Position numbers and translations under genes: made by a program | The notes under the pieces: generated by a model | What the model saw: the letters and a program-made list of their open reading frames with translations, nothing else | Told to the model about the DNA's origin: nothing | Database searches by the model: none | Shown: piece by piece, positions 43,177 to 51,694 of the stretch | How the letters are laid out: each line of letters opens with the position of its first letter | Position numbering within the stretch: the stretch's first letter is position 1 | From: Chitinophaga pollutisoli | GTDB lineage: Bacteria; Bacteroidota; Bacteroidia; Chitinophagales; Chitinophagaceae | Reading direction: 5' to 3' | Length of the DNA stretch: 64,000 nucleotides | Assembly (NCBI RefSeq): GCF_038396755.1 | Contig: NZ_CP149822.1 | Coordinates: 4,742,001 to 4,806,000, forward strand

Positions 43177-44538
43177 ATGGCAGGAACCCTGGAAAAGATC
43201 CGGCAGGCCTATCGCCTGTTCAAATCCATCGATTTCGACCAGCTCAACAAGCTGTCGCGCAAAGTGGATCTGCAAAAGATAATGGAAGGATTTTCCAAAC
43301 TGGACGACAAACAGTTGAAAGGTTTGATGAAGATGATGGACGGCGGGGGGAAGAAAGAGAAAGTGTTACCCGAAATCAATGCCGACTTCTACGAGCTGCA
43401 TCTCCGCCTGAGCGACGAAGACCGCGCCCTCCAGCTAAAGGTCCGCGAGTTCATGGAACGCGAAATCAAGCCGATCGTGAATAATTACTGGCTGCATGAT
43501 GAGTTCCCGTATGAAGTGATTCCGAAGTTCGCGGAACTGGACGTTTGCGGCCTTACGTATCAGGGCTACGGCTGCCCCGGCAAATCGTTCCTTATGGAAG
43601 GCATTATCGCCATGGAAATGGGAAGGGTCGACGCCAGTATTGCTACATTCTTCGGTGTGCAGAGTGGCCTGGCCATGGGCTCCATTTACGGCTGCGGTTC
43701 CGAAGAACAAAAGCAGGAATGGCTGCCGGGCATGCAGCAGTTCAAAACCATCGGCGCCTTCGGCCTCACGGAACCGGAAGTGGGTTCCGGCGCGGCGGGA
43801 GGGCTCACCGTTACCGCGCAGCGCACGGCTGACGGATGGGTGCTTAACGGCCAGAAGAAATGGATCGGCAACGCCCCCTTCGCCGATGTAACCGTTATCT
43901 GGGCCAAAGACCTGGGCGACGGCGAAGTGAAAGGCTTCCTCGTGCGCAAAGGCACCCCCGGATTCAACGTAGAAAAAATCAAAGGGAAAATGGCATTGCG
44001 CATCGTGCAGAATGGCCTCATCACCCTCGAAAATTGCGTGGTGGAAGAAAAAGACCGCCTGCAAAACGCCAACTCCTTCCGCGACACGGCCCGCGTGCTC
44101 CAGATGACCCGCGCCGGCGTGGCATGGATGGCCGTTGGCTGCGCCCGCGGCGCGTACGAAAACGCACTGGATTATACCCGCAGACGGAAACAGTTCGGGC
44201 GGCCCATCGCCTCGTTCCAGCTGATTCAAAACCACCTGGTAGAAATGCTCAGCAACCTCACCGCGATGCAGTCGCTCGTGTTCCGCCTGTCGGAACTGCA
44301 GGACCAGGGCCTGTTGAAAGACGAGCACGCGTCGCTGGCCAAGGTGTTCTGCTCCCTCCGCACCCGCGACATCGTGAGCCGCGCGCGGGAAGTGATGGGC
44401 GGTAATGGCATCCTGCTGGAACACAACGTGGCGCGCTTCGTAGCCGACGCGGAAGCCATTTACTCCTACGAAGGCACCAAAGAAATCAATTCGCTCATCG
44501 TTGGCCGGGCTATCACCGGTTTCAGCGCGTTCGTTTAG
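43177..44538 (+). CDS. Acyl-CoA dehydrogenase family protein (glutaryl-CoA dehydrogenase-like)
   Basis: A 453-residue flavoenzyme. Residues about 70-453 are a standard acyl-CoA dehydrogenase: FGVQSGLAMGSIYGCGSEEQ, the FAD/substrate loop GAFGLTEPEVGSGAAGGLTV, QKKWIGNAPFADVTVIW, and the C-terminal YSYEGTKEINSLIVGRAITG, where the catalytic glutamate of this subgroup sits. VMGGNGILLEHNVARF fits the glutaryl-CoA-type branch. Residues 1-70 are an extra helical, lysine-rich segment (DQLNKLSRKVDLQKIMEGFS, KQLKGLMKMMDGGGKKEK) not part of the family fold. It follows osmC by 21 bases and ends at a strong terminator. Confidence 0.92.
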   Translation: MAGTLEKIRQAYRLFKSIDFDQLNKLSRKVDLQKIMEGFSKLDDKQLKGLMKMMDGGGKKEKVLPEINADFYELHLRLSDEDRALQLKVREFMEREIKPIVNNYWLHDEFPYEVIPKFAELDVCGLTYQGYGCPGKSFLMEGIIAMEMGRVDASIATFFGVQSGLAMGSIYGCGSEEQKQEWLPGMQQFKTIGAFGLTEPEVGSGAAGGLTVTAQRTADGWVLNGQKKWIGNAPFADVTVIWAKDLGDGEVKGFLVRKGTPGFNVEKIKGKMALRIVQNGLITLENCVVEEKDRLQNANSFRDTARVLQMTRAGVAWMAVGCARGAYENALDYTRRRKQFGRPIASFQLIQNHLVEMLSNLTAMQSLVFRLSELQDQGLLKDEHASLAKVFCSLRTRDIVSRAREVMGGNGILLEHNVARFVADAEAIYSYEGTKEINSLIVGRAITGFSAFV

Positions 44539-44560
44539 TCATACACCTTTTTACGACCGG

Positions 44561-44589
44561 GCCGGCGTCTTTGGGCGCCGGCTTTTTTT
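44561..44589 (+). terminator. Terminator after the acyl-CoA dehydrogenase gene
   Basis: A 7-bp stem (44561-44567 with 44576-44582, GCCGGCG / CGCCGGC) with an 8-base loop and seven T. Confidence 0.9.
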
Positions 44590-44726
44590 ATGGGGATGAT
44601 AAGCACCCGTTAACCGGCCATCTTTCAGAAATTCCTTAACTTACATATTCCGAAACAGCAGCCCCGTTCCACGCCCCGTCAGCGCATACCGTATATCTAC
44701 AGCCCCATATCTCAAACCCCAGTGTC

Positions 44727-46316
44727 ATGCAATACTTTGATTTTCACACCCATCCCATCCTGAAACAATTGTTCAGCGAGTCCGGCGGCGTTACTGATAT
44801 GATCGGCCGCAACGAAGTGAAGGTGCTGCAATCGCAGTGTACCGATATTCCGAACATCATCCAGTCGCAAATCCACCCTTCGCAGCTGGCCCACTACCCT
44901 GATGGCGTGCTCATGGGCGTAGTGCTCTACAGCATGGAAAGCTACCTGGCGGCGGAAGTGATCCCGCTGCGGCAGCATCTCCGCAACGGCTCGCAACACA
45001 AGCTCTCGGAGCCGTTGCTGAAGAAGATCGTGCGCAATGATCTCAAGGCTTACACCGATTTCCTCGTAAACCGCACCCTGAAAGCCTATCTCGACAACAG
45101 CGACATCTTCCAGGTTGTAACGCCCGAAAGTTTCGCCGGCGGCCTTCCTTCCAACCGTATCCATATTTTTTTCGTGGTGGAGGGATGCCATTCCTTCGTG
45201 GACAGCGTTAACCGCACTGGCGAAGGCAAGGTGTTTCCCGTGCAGGAGATCGTCGATAACCTCGACAAGCTACTGGCGCGGGAGATTCCCATCCTGGCCG
45301 TCAACCTCACCCACATGCAGCAATCGAGCCTCTGCAACCACGCTTTCGGCATCCAGCTGACCAATCCCAAACCTTTCTTTCCTTACGGCAACGGCATGCA
45401 GCCGGATGGGTACGACGTGGCGCAAGCCCTGTTCGACCGCGGCATCCATCCCGACCTGAAGCATATGAGCTTCAAATCCCGCCGCGACCTTATGCGGGCC
45501 ATCGACGGTACAGGCGATGCCACCATGCACGCTCCCATGCCTTTACTGTGCACACATGCCGGCTTCACAGGGATTTCTTTCGGCGAGTGGCCGGAATATA
45601 TGGCGCTCGCCCGGGCGGAGGGGCCCGTGGTGAGAATTGAAATGGCGAAGACGCTGTCGATCGACAGCATGCCATCTTCCATTTGCACGCCTACTTTCAA
45701 TATGACCACCATTAACCTGTTCGATGAGGAAATCGCCTGGATCGTGCAGCATGGCGGGATGATCGGGCTGTCGATGGACCGGCGCATCCTAGGATATGTA
45801 GACCCCTTTGACGCGGATGTAGACGGCCGGCTGGACGGCGATTTTGTAGTGGACACCGATTTCATTTCGCTCCCGGAATGGGATGACCTGGGCATCGACC
45901 TGGAAAAGTACCGCGATAAAGTCGATGACGCGCAATGCCTCACCGTGGGGCGCCTGCGGCAGAACTGGGAAGAGCAGGGAACACAGGAACGGTGGTACTA
46001 CGATCATATTTTCCTCCACCTGAAACATTACCTGCAAACCTGTCTGCGCGCCGGTATTCCGCTTGAAACTTCGATCAAACATATCACCATCGGCAGCGAT
46101 TTCGATGGGTTGATCAATCCGTTTATCACCATGCCCGGCGTGAAGGACATGGAACGCCTGAAGCGCTATGTCCGCAGCGATTTCAAGGGATATCTCTCCC
46201 AATTGGAAGATGCTGCGGGTTGGTACCGCGAGCTGGATGTGGACCGTTTCGCGGAGAACCTTTTCTTTGAAAACGGGTACCGGTTTGTGAAGGCATTCAT
46301 GGAGCGGAGAGTATGA
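44727..46316 (+). CDS. Peptidase M19/renal-dipeptidase-like metalloenzyme
   Basis: A 529-residue protein without signal peptide. Metal-binding pieces of the amidohydrolase superfamily are visible: FDFHTHPIL at the start, FFVVEGCHSFVDS (bridging glutamate and histidine region), LAVNLTHMQQSSLCNHAFG, LLCTHAGFTGI, IVQHGGMIGLSMDRRILG and HITIGSDFDGLINPF, which matches the IGSDFDG of membrane dipeptidases. It is longer than standard M19 enzymes (about 400 residues), with extra segments at about 90-150 and 360-420. Hydrolysis of dipeptides or N-acyl amino acids is the family role; the substrate is not determinable. Confidence 0.75.
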   Translation: MQYFDFHTHPILKQLFSESGGVTDMIGRNEVKVLQSQCTDIPNIIQSQIHPSQLAHYPDGVLMGVVLYSMESYLAAEVIPLRQHLRNGSQHKLSEPLLKKIVRNDLKAYTDFLVNRTLKAYLDNSDIFQVVTPESFAGGLPSNRIHIFFVVEGCHSFVDSVNRTGEGKVFPVQEIVDNLDKLLAREIPILAVNLTHMQQSSLCNHAFGIQLTNPKPFFPYGNGMQPDGYDVAQALFDRGIHPDLKHMSFKSRRDLMRAIDGTGDATMHAPMPLLCTHAGFTGISFGEWPEYMALARAEGPVVRIEMAKTLSIDSMPSSICTPTFNMTTINLFDEEIAWIVQHGGMIGLSMDRRILGYVDPFDADVDGRLDGDFVVDTDFISLPEWDDLGIDLEKYRDKVDDAQCLTVGRLRQNWEEQGTQERWYYDHIFLHLKHYLQTCLRAGIPLETSIKHITIGSDFDGLINPFITMPGVKDMERLKRYVRSDFKGYLSQLEDAAGWYRELDVDRFAENLFFENGYRFVKAFMERRV

Positions 46317-46370
46317 AAAAGGCCGGCCCAAATGAGCCAGCCCTGTCTTAACCTGATGCGTACGGGCATA

Positions 46371-47690
46371 TTAGCCCTGAAATGATTTTACAGCTTCGCC
46401 AAGATCGTATACCGTGGCCGCGGGAAATGCCGCAGCTACGATGCTGCTGCCTGCCGCACTGCGGTAACCGCCCGCGCAATGCACCACGATGGGTTTGCCA
46501 GTGGGGATTTCAGCGGTGCGTTCGCGGAGCTGGTGCAACGGTATGGCGACAGCGCCAGGGAAAAGAAGGCCTGCCGCGGTTTCCGAATCATTGCGGACGT
46601 CTACGATGGTGAATTGTTCCGGGTTTTTGCGGAATGCTTCCACATCGAGCGCGGGCGTTACGGCGGTACCGCCCTGTGCAATGCCAGTACCGGCGATAAA
46701 GGACTCGTAGCCGATTTTGGCGGTCCTGCGCAGGAGGTCGTCGAGACGCACTGTATCTGCGGCCAGGAGCACATAACATTCTTCGGGCGCTACGATACTG
46801 CCCAGCCATGTTTCGAACTTGCCGCCTTCCATCAGGTTGATGGAGCCGGGGATGTGGCCTTCCTTGAATATATTTTCGGGCCGCGTATCAATCACGACCG
46901 CGGTAGATTTGGCGCAACCGGGGATTTTCCGGATGGCGGCTTCCATGTCTTCCGCGCCCTGGCGGTTGATGGAGACGTCGTACGGGAAATATTTCGGGAT
47001 GAAGGGCTGTTCGGAAAGCAGCGCTTTAACGAATTCGGCCTGCGTCATGTCCTGCAACGACCAGTTCGTTTCCTTCTGTTCGCCGATCGTGGCGCTGGGG
47101 GAAGATGAGAGGTTCTTCCCGCAGAGGGAGCCGGAACCGTGTCCGGGGTATACTACCACATCGTTGGGCAGGGTCATGAGTTTTTTGCGGAGGGAATTGT
47201 ACATATCCACGGCCAACGCTTCGCGTTTGGCGGATACTTTCCCTGTATGTTCCCGCAGATCGGGGCGTCCGCAATCGCCGATGAACAGCGTGTCGCCGGT
47301 GAATACAGCGGTTGGGCCGCCGTTTTCTTCCAGCACGATGCTGATGCTGTCAGGCGAGTGGCCCGGGGTGTTCAGCGCCTTCAGCACGGCACCTCCGCCC
47401 AGGTCGATGGTATCGCCCTCGTCGAAGGTTTTGTGCGGGTAGGCGGCTTCCAGGATGCGCGAGCAATAAAGCGTGGCGCCCATGGCGTTGTGTAACTCGA
47501 GATGGCTGCTCACGAAGTCCGCGTGCGGATGGGTTTCGATCACACCGGTGATATTTGAATTTTCAGCGGCGGCATGCTCCAGGTAAGGAAGCGGATCGCG
47601 GCCGGGGTCTACCAGCACCGTGCCATTAGGGCCGGTGATGGCGTAGGAAAAATGTGCTAATGCTTTATCTTCAAATTGTCTGATTTTCAT
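46371..47690 (-). CDS. MBL-fold hydrolase with two rhodanese domains (persulfide dioxygenase-like)
   Basis: A 439-residue cytoplasmic sulfur-metabolism protein. The metallo-beta-lactamase domain (about 1-240) has ETHPHADFVSSHLEL, NTPGHSPDSISIVL, FTGDTLFIGDCGRPDL and VVYPGHGSGSLCG, as in glutathione-persulfide dioxygenases (ETHE1 type). Two rhodanese domains follow: the first (about 250-345) lacks the active cysteine (VLLAADTVR at the site), the second (about 350-439) has it in VVHCAGGYRSAAGSS. Such proteins oxidise or relay sulfane sulfur. A perfect CRP-type box precedes the gene and the adjacent Crp-family gene points the same way, so it is likely a direct target. Confidence 0.9.
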   Translation of the reverse strand: MKIRQFEDKALAHFSYAITGPNGTVLVDPGRDPLPYLEHAAAENSNITGVIETHPHADFVSSHLELHNAMGATLYCSRILEAAYPHKTFDEGDTIDLGGGAVLKALNTPGHSPDSISIVLEENGGPTAVFTGDTLFIGDCGRPDLREHTGKVSAKREALAVDMYNSLRKKLMTLPNDVVVYPGHGSGSLCGKNLSSSPSATIGEQKETNWSLQDMTQAEFVKALLSEQPFIPKYFPYDVSINRQGAEDMEAAIRKIPGCAKSTAVVIDTRPENIFKEGHIPGSINLMEGGKFETWLGSIVAPEECYVLLAADTVRLDDLLRRTAKIGYESFIAGTGIAQGGTAVTPALDVEAFRKNPEQFTIVDVRNDSETAAGLLFPGAVAIPLHQLRERTAEIPTGKPIVVHCAGGYRSAAGSSIVAAAFPAATVYDLGEAVKSFQG

Positions 47691-48039
47691 TACTGTCGTT
47701 TTTACAAATGTCGTGATTGGTCCTGGCTGGTTCTGTGACTGCGGTCACAATGCAAAGGTCGGTTTTGTCGTTTCCCGGGCCATTGACCACCGTCATCGCT
47801 GCCACTGATTTCATACCGCAGTCCATGTGGCAGTTTTTTCCGGAAAGGCCCACGCAGCCCCGTTCCTGCGATTCCGCCGGGGTTGCTGATGCCTACCGAT
47901 CCCGGGCCCGCAAGGGAACAGGGGCATGTCGTCGCCCGTCCCAATCCGAACGGCCAGTCGTATACCTGTGCTATATTGAATTTTTCGTAGGATTACATTA
48001 TGCAACTTGCAGTTGCGCGCACGTGAGCTCAAGTCATCG
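47691..48039. other. Intergenic region with CRP-type box
   Basis: No coding frame is supported in these 349 bases; short minus-strand frames lack recognisable features. It contains the CRP-type site at 47734-47749 and, on the minus strand, GACATTTG at 47705-47712, one base off a TAnnTTTG -7 element for the MBL/rhodanese gene. Confidence 0.55.
47734..47749. promoter_or_regulatory. CRP-type binding site TGTGA-N6-TCACA
   Basis: TGTGACTGCGGTCACA is a perfect match to the CRP consensus. Its centre is about 43 bases upstream of the start site expected from the -7-like element at 47705-47712, the place of a class-II activator that replaces the -33 contact. Confidence 0.75.
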
Positions 48040-48681
48040 TTACAGCATTTCGATATACTGGCGATGGAGTTTTACTTTGCCTTGCTGCTCCAGTTTCTTC
48101 AGCAGCCGGCTGATGACTTCGCGCGAAGAGTGTAGGTCGGTGGCGATTTCGCTGTGTGTGATATGCAGTTTGCTGGTGTGGAGTTTTTCACGCTGGTTGT
48201 CGAGGTAGTAGACCAGGCGCTCGTCCATGGCGCGGAATGCGATGTGGTCGATAAGGGTGAGGAGTTCCTCGAAACGGTCGCGGTAAGTTTCCACCACAAA
48301 GTTGTACCAGCCTTTGTAGCGCTGCATGAAGTTTTCCATGTACTTCACGGGAATGAGGATCACGGTACTGTCTTCAATGGCTTTGAGCATGACGCCGCTG
48401 GTTTCCTGCTGCTGGCTGCAAACCATCGAAAGGGCGCAGGCGCTGCCGGGTTCCAGGTAATACATAAAGATCTCGCCTTCGTCGTGCCCTTCGCGGTAAA
48501 GCTTAAGGCGCCCTTCGGCTACCAAAACAGTGGAACGGATGTTCTGGCCCGTCCGCATGAGGGTTTCCCCGGCGGGAATGTTCCGTATTTCCGCGATTTC
48601 CGCCAATTCTTCCCGCAACTCCGGCTCGAACTGTGGAAAATGATCGTCAATGTAAGCGCTTGTTTCCGTGTTCATACCCAC
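48040..48681 (-). CDS. Crp/Fnr-family transcription regulator
   Basis: A 213-residue regulator. The N-terminal jelly-roll sensor (about 20-130) has NIPAGETLMRTGQNIRSTVL, VAEGRLKLYREG and PGSACALSMVCSQQQETSGV, then the dimer helix, and a winged helix at the end: HITHSEIATDLHSSREVISRLLKKLEQQG. The recognition helix keeps the R-E-x-x-x-R pattern of CRP, which reads TGTGA. The cAMP-binding arginine motif is not preserved, so the signal is probably something else. Next downstream on the same strand, after a 349-base gap, is an MBL/rhodanese gene with a perfect TGTGA-N6-TCACA site. Start at 48681 or the in-frame ATG at 48675; the pncB stop lies 3 bases before. Confidence 0.92.
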   Translation of the reverse strand: MGMNTETSAYIDDHFPQFEPELREELAEIAEIRNIPAGETLMRTGQNIRSTVLVAEGRLKLYREGHDEGEIFMYYLEPGSACALSMVCSQQQETSGVMLKAIEDSTVILIPVKYMENFMQRYKGWYNFVVETYRDRFEELLTLIDHIAFRAMDERLVYYLDNQREKLHTSKLHITHSEIATDLHSSREVISRLLKKLEQQGKVKLHRQYIEML

Positions 48682-48684
48682 AAT

Positions 48685-49863
48685 TTACGGATTTTGCCCG
48701 TCATCGATCCCCAGCACCAGCTTCGCCTGCCGGATCATTTCCGGGCTGCCGGTGTATTTGCCGGGCTCGTCGGACAGCTTTACGACTTCGGTCCATTCGC
48801 CGTTGTGCGGACTGGTAGCCGTCATTTTGATGACGATGTTCATGGCTTCGGGGCCAGCGTCGTTGGTGAGGCTGGTGCCGATACCGAACGACATGCCGAT
48901 CCTTCCCCGGCAATGTTCCGCTATCCTGGCCACTTTTTCGACGTTGAGGCCGTCGGAGAAGATGATCGTTTTGCTGAGGGGATCGATGCCCATTTTTTTA
49001 TAGTGATGGATGACCTTATCCGCGAATGCGAGCGGGTCGCCGCTGTCGTGCCGTACGCCGTCAAACAGTTTGGAATACATTTTATCGAACTGGTGGAGGA
49101 AAACATCGGTGGTGTAGGTGTCCGACAAAGCGATGCCCAGGTCGCCGCGATAAACGTTCACCCAATTTTCCAATCCTGTCGCGTTCGACATTTTAAAACC
49201 GAACCGGGCGGCGTGGAACATGAACCATTCGTGGGCATGCGTGCCGATGGGTTTGGTCTGGAACATCATGGCGAGGTGGACGTTGCTGGTGCCGATGAAG
49301 GATCCGGTGCCGTACTGCTGCAGCGCGTCCACCACCAGTTTATGCACTTTGTAGGAATATCGCCTGCGCGTCCCGAAGTCAGCCACGGTAACGCCCAGTT
49401 GCCGGTACTGCTCTATTTTCCGGCGGGTGTTGTCCAGGATGGCATCGTTGGAAATCCTTTCGGCGTGGCGGAGCGTGTAATATAGTTCGCAGATAAGGGA
49501 CATGATGGGCACTTCCCAGAGGATGGTGCGGTACCAAAGCCCTTCCACGCCTACTTCCAGCTGTTCGCCTTCCTGCGAGATGCGGACCTCTTCCGGGTTG
49601 TAGCGATAGCCTTCCAGGAAGTCGAGGTACACGGGGTCGAGGTAGGGGCATGTAAGCTCCAGGAAATGTTTCTCCTTGCGGGTGAGCTGCATGCCGGCCA
49701 TATCGTCCAGCGCTTTGCGGAGCGCGTCGGCGAAGCCGGGAGGGAATGCGTGTTTGCCGCGGTTGATGAACTTGTAACGCGCGCGGGCATACGGGAACAG
49801 TCGGATCACGCCCTGCTGCATGGTGAATTTGTAGAAGTCGTTGTCGAGGATGGAAGAAAGCAT
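48685..49863 (-). CDS. pncB: Nicotinate phosphoribosyltransferase PncB
   Basis: A 392-residue enzyme that makes nicotinate mononucleotide from nicotinate and PRPP with ATP, in NAD salvage. Marks are LDNDFYKFTMQQ at the N-terminus, YKFINRGKHAFPPGF, the phosphorylated-histidine neighbourhood and DFGTRRRYSYKVHKLV, IGTSNVHLAMMF, PIGTHAHEWFM, GVRHDSGDPLAFADK and SFGIGTSLTNDAG. The ATG at 49863 (MLSSILDND) matches the family start; the frame is open to 49902. It lies between the injection-type protein gene and the Crp-family gene on the same strand with very short gaps, so the three may be one transcript. Confidence 0.95.
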   Translation of the reverse strand: MLSSILDNDFYKFTMQQGVIRLFPYARARYKFINRGKHAFPPGFADALRKALDDMAGMQLTRKEKHFLELTCPYLDPVYLDFLEGYRYNPEEVRISQEGEQLEVGVEGLWYRTILWEVPIMSLICELYYTLRHAERISNDAILDNTRRKIEQYRQLGVTVADFGTRRRYSYKVHKLVVDALQQYGTGSFIGTSNVHLAMMFQTKPIGTHAHEWFMFHAARFGFKMSNATGLENWVNVYRGDLGIALSDTYTTDVFLHQFDKMYSKLFDGVRHDSGDPLAFADKVIHHYKKMGIDPLSKTIIFSDGLNVEKVARIAEHCRGRIGMSFGIGTSLTNDAGPEAMNIVIKMTATSPHNGEWTEVVKLSDEPGKYTGSPEMIRQAKLVLGIDDGQNP

Positions 49864-49905
49864 AGTGAAGAAATAACGCTGCCGGGGGGCAGAATGTTTC
49901 ATACG

Positions 49906-51450
49906 TTACTGGCCGGTGAGCTTCACAAATGCCGGAGCGAAATCTACCGCGAGGAAGAACCGCAAGTCGTTGGACGGCAGTTTATCGTCCTGGGCATCGA
50001 TTTTATAGTATTCCATCCCTGTTTTAAGCATATCGAAAAAGGTCAGCCTGCCCTGGATGCCCATCATATTGGGCGAATGTTCGTTGAATGGATCTTGTTT
50101 GCCGTAGTTGAACGTAAAGTCCACACCGGATTTGAGCGGGTTGGGAAATCCCTGGGCGGTGTATTTGTGCATGAAGGAGAGGTTGGTGCGGAAGTCCATG
50201 GCTCCGGGTTGCCCGCCGGAAGGGAGGAGGCCACCGCCGGCGGCGCCGAATTTAAAATTGAATTGTTTGGAGTCCAGGATATTGAATTGTGCGGCGGCAT
50301 TGAGCCTGCCGCGCCAGGGCGCTTCAGCATCCGGACGGTAATTGGCTTCGCCGGAGAGGTCGAGGAGGGAGAGGCGCCCGAAGTTGCGCATGGAGAACCC
50401 GCCGCGGCCGTATGCTTCGAGGAGCTGGTCGCCGTTGAAGCGGCCGCCGCCTTCTGCCAGTCCGTACAATCCTTTGTCGCCGCCATAGAGCCCGAGCATG
50501 AACTTGTGTTGTTCTTTAGGATCGGGTTTGCCTGTGATGGCTTCGGAATGTGCGTATTGGAAGTAGGGGAAAAGCTCGAATCCTTTGTACCCTGGTTTGT
50601 CTTTTTCGTTCCCGGGGTATTTGCCGAGGGCAGAGGCGAGGTTGAAGCCAAGGCCCAGGCTGAGTTTCTTTTGGTCGGCTTTTTCGTCGGTGCCGGAGTA
50701 TTTCAGTTCGAACGCCTTGGGTGGCTGGTAGAAGGGCGGGCGCCAGCGGTCGTCGGGGATATTGTCGAGCATGAAGGGCCGGGCGAATCCAGGGGGCGGC
50801 TCTGTCCATTTTTTTGTAGCGGGGCCGATGATGGAGGTGAAATCGAGCTCGCTGCCGGTGAGGGCGTTAAGGCCCACGAGGCCGCTTTGGAGGAGGGCGC
50901 CGGAAATGAGGAAGATGCCGAGGTTTTGTTTGGCATACCGGGGAATTTTCTCGCCGAGGTATTTTTCCATGTCCATATGCAGCGCCATGGAAGCGAGGTT
51001 GATCCAGGTACCGGAGACGCCGGTGAGCTGTTCGGCCATTTCGAGGCCTTTGGAGAAGTCGACTTTGCTGCCGTAAGGCGAGCCGGTCTGCAGTTGCAAG
51101 GCATAGAACACGTTCCAGAGCGACATGATCTCCTTGCTGATGAGCTCCTGTCCGAATTTGGGATCGAAGAGGGTGTTGGTGCCGTTTTGTTTGGCGGCGA
51201 GGTAGGATTGCTGCCAGCGCTTGGGCCAGTTAATGATGAGATCGTCGAACAGCTGGCAGAAAACTTCGAAGGATCCGAAGGAGATCGGTACGTCGTCTTC
51301 TTTCTTGGCGGGTGCTGCGGGATCGTCTTGTTTCTGCACGGAAGCGGGCGCCGGTGTAAAGAATGGCGGTGCGGATTGCGGGGCGTGCCCGAAGAAGGGC
51401 TTCGCCGGCTTCGGGGATGCGGGGCCTTTGGCGTGGGTAGGTGTAGCCAT
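49906..51450 (-). CDS. Signal-less beta-rich protein with eCIS-cargo-like N-terminus
   Basis: A 514-residue protein I cannot name. The Pro-rich N-terminus has two PFF motifs (18-20 in AKPFFGHAP, 29-31 in APPFFTPAP) and then VQKQ (38-41), the style of leader found on Bacteroidota proteins linked to extracellular contractile injection systems and DUF4157 proteins. Residues about 55-215 are helical (SFEVFCQLFDDLIINWPKRW, TGVSGTWINLASMALHMDME) with a hydrophobic stretch LGIFLISGALLQSGLVGLNA. Residues about 270-514 look like repeated beta hairpins (FKFGAAGGGLLPSGG, GVDFTFNYGKQDPF, FFLAVDFAPAFVKL) as in an outer-membrane barrel. There is no signal peptide. It precedes pncB. Confidence 0.6.
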   Translation of the reverse strand: MATPTHAKGPASPKPAKPFFGHAPQSAPPFFTPAPASVQKQDDPAAPAKKEDDVPISFGSFEVFCQLFDDLIINWPKRWQQSYLAAKQNGTNTLFDPKFGQELISKEIMSLWNVFYALQLQTGSPYGSKVDFSKGLEMAEQLTGVSGTWINLASMALHMDMEKYLGEKIPRYAKQNLGIFLISGALLQSGLVGLNALTGSELDFTSIIGPATKKWTEPPPGFARPFMLDNIPDDRWRPPFYQPPKAFELKYSGTDEKADQKKLSLGLGFNLASALGKYPGNEKDKPGYKGFELFPYFQYAHSEAITGKPDPKEQHKFMLGLYGGDKGLYGLAEGGGRFNGDQLLEAYGRGGFSMRNFGRLSLLDLSGEANYRPDAEAPWRGRLNAAAQFNILDSKQFNFKFGAAGGGLLPSGGQPGAMDFRTNLSFMHKYTAQGFPNPLKSGVDFTFNYGKQDPFNEHSPNMMGIQGRLTFFDMLKTGMEYYKIDAQDDKLPSNDLRFFLAVDFAPAFVKLTGQ

Positions 51451-51694
51451 TGGATGGGGGGTTGGGGTGGGTATGAAGTTACGAAAAAATTAAGCAGCTA
51501 AATCTAATGAAATGAATAGTTTGTACTGTTGTTTTATTTTTATATATTCGATTTAGTCAATTTGAATGCGCTTCCGGTTTTAAATAGACAAGAAAAATAA
51601 TTTGGCATTTCACATCAGAGAATTTTGACCTGAGTTTTATTGCAAAGCCCCAATTGTTAATTCTATTTTTTTAAATCGAAATCCCATCCACATT

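Noticed and set aside
47691..48039. Short Cys-containing minus-strand frame (GLSGKNCHMDCGMK)
   Set aside because: It overlaps the start of the MBL/rhodanese gene in another frame, has no family match and lacks a plausible start signal.
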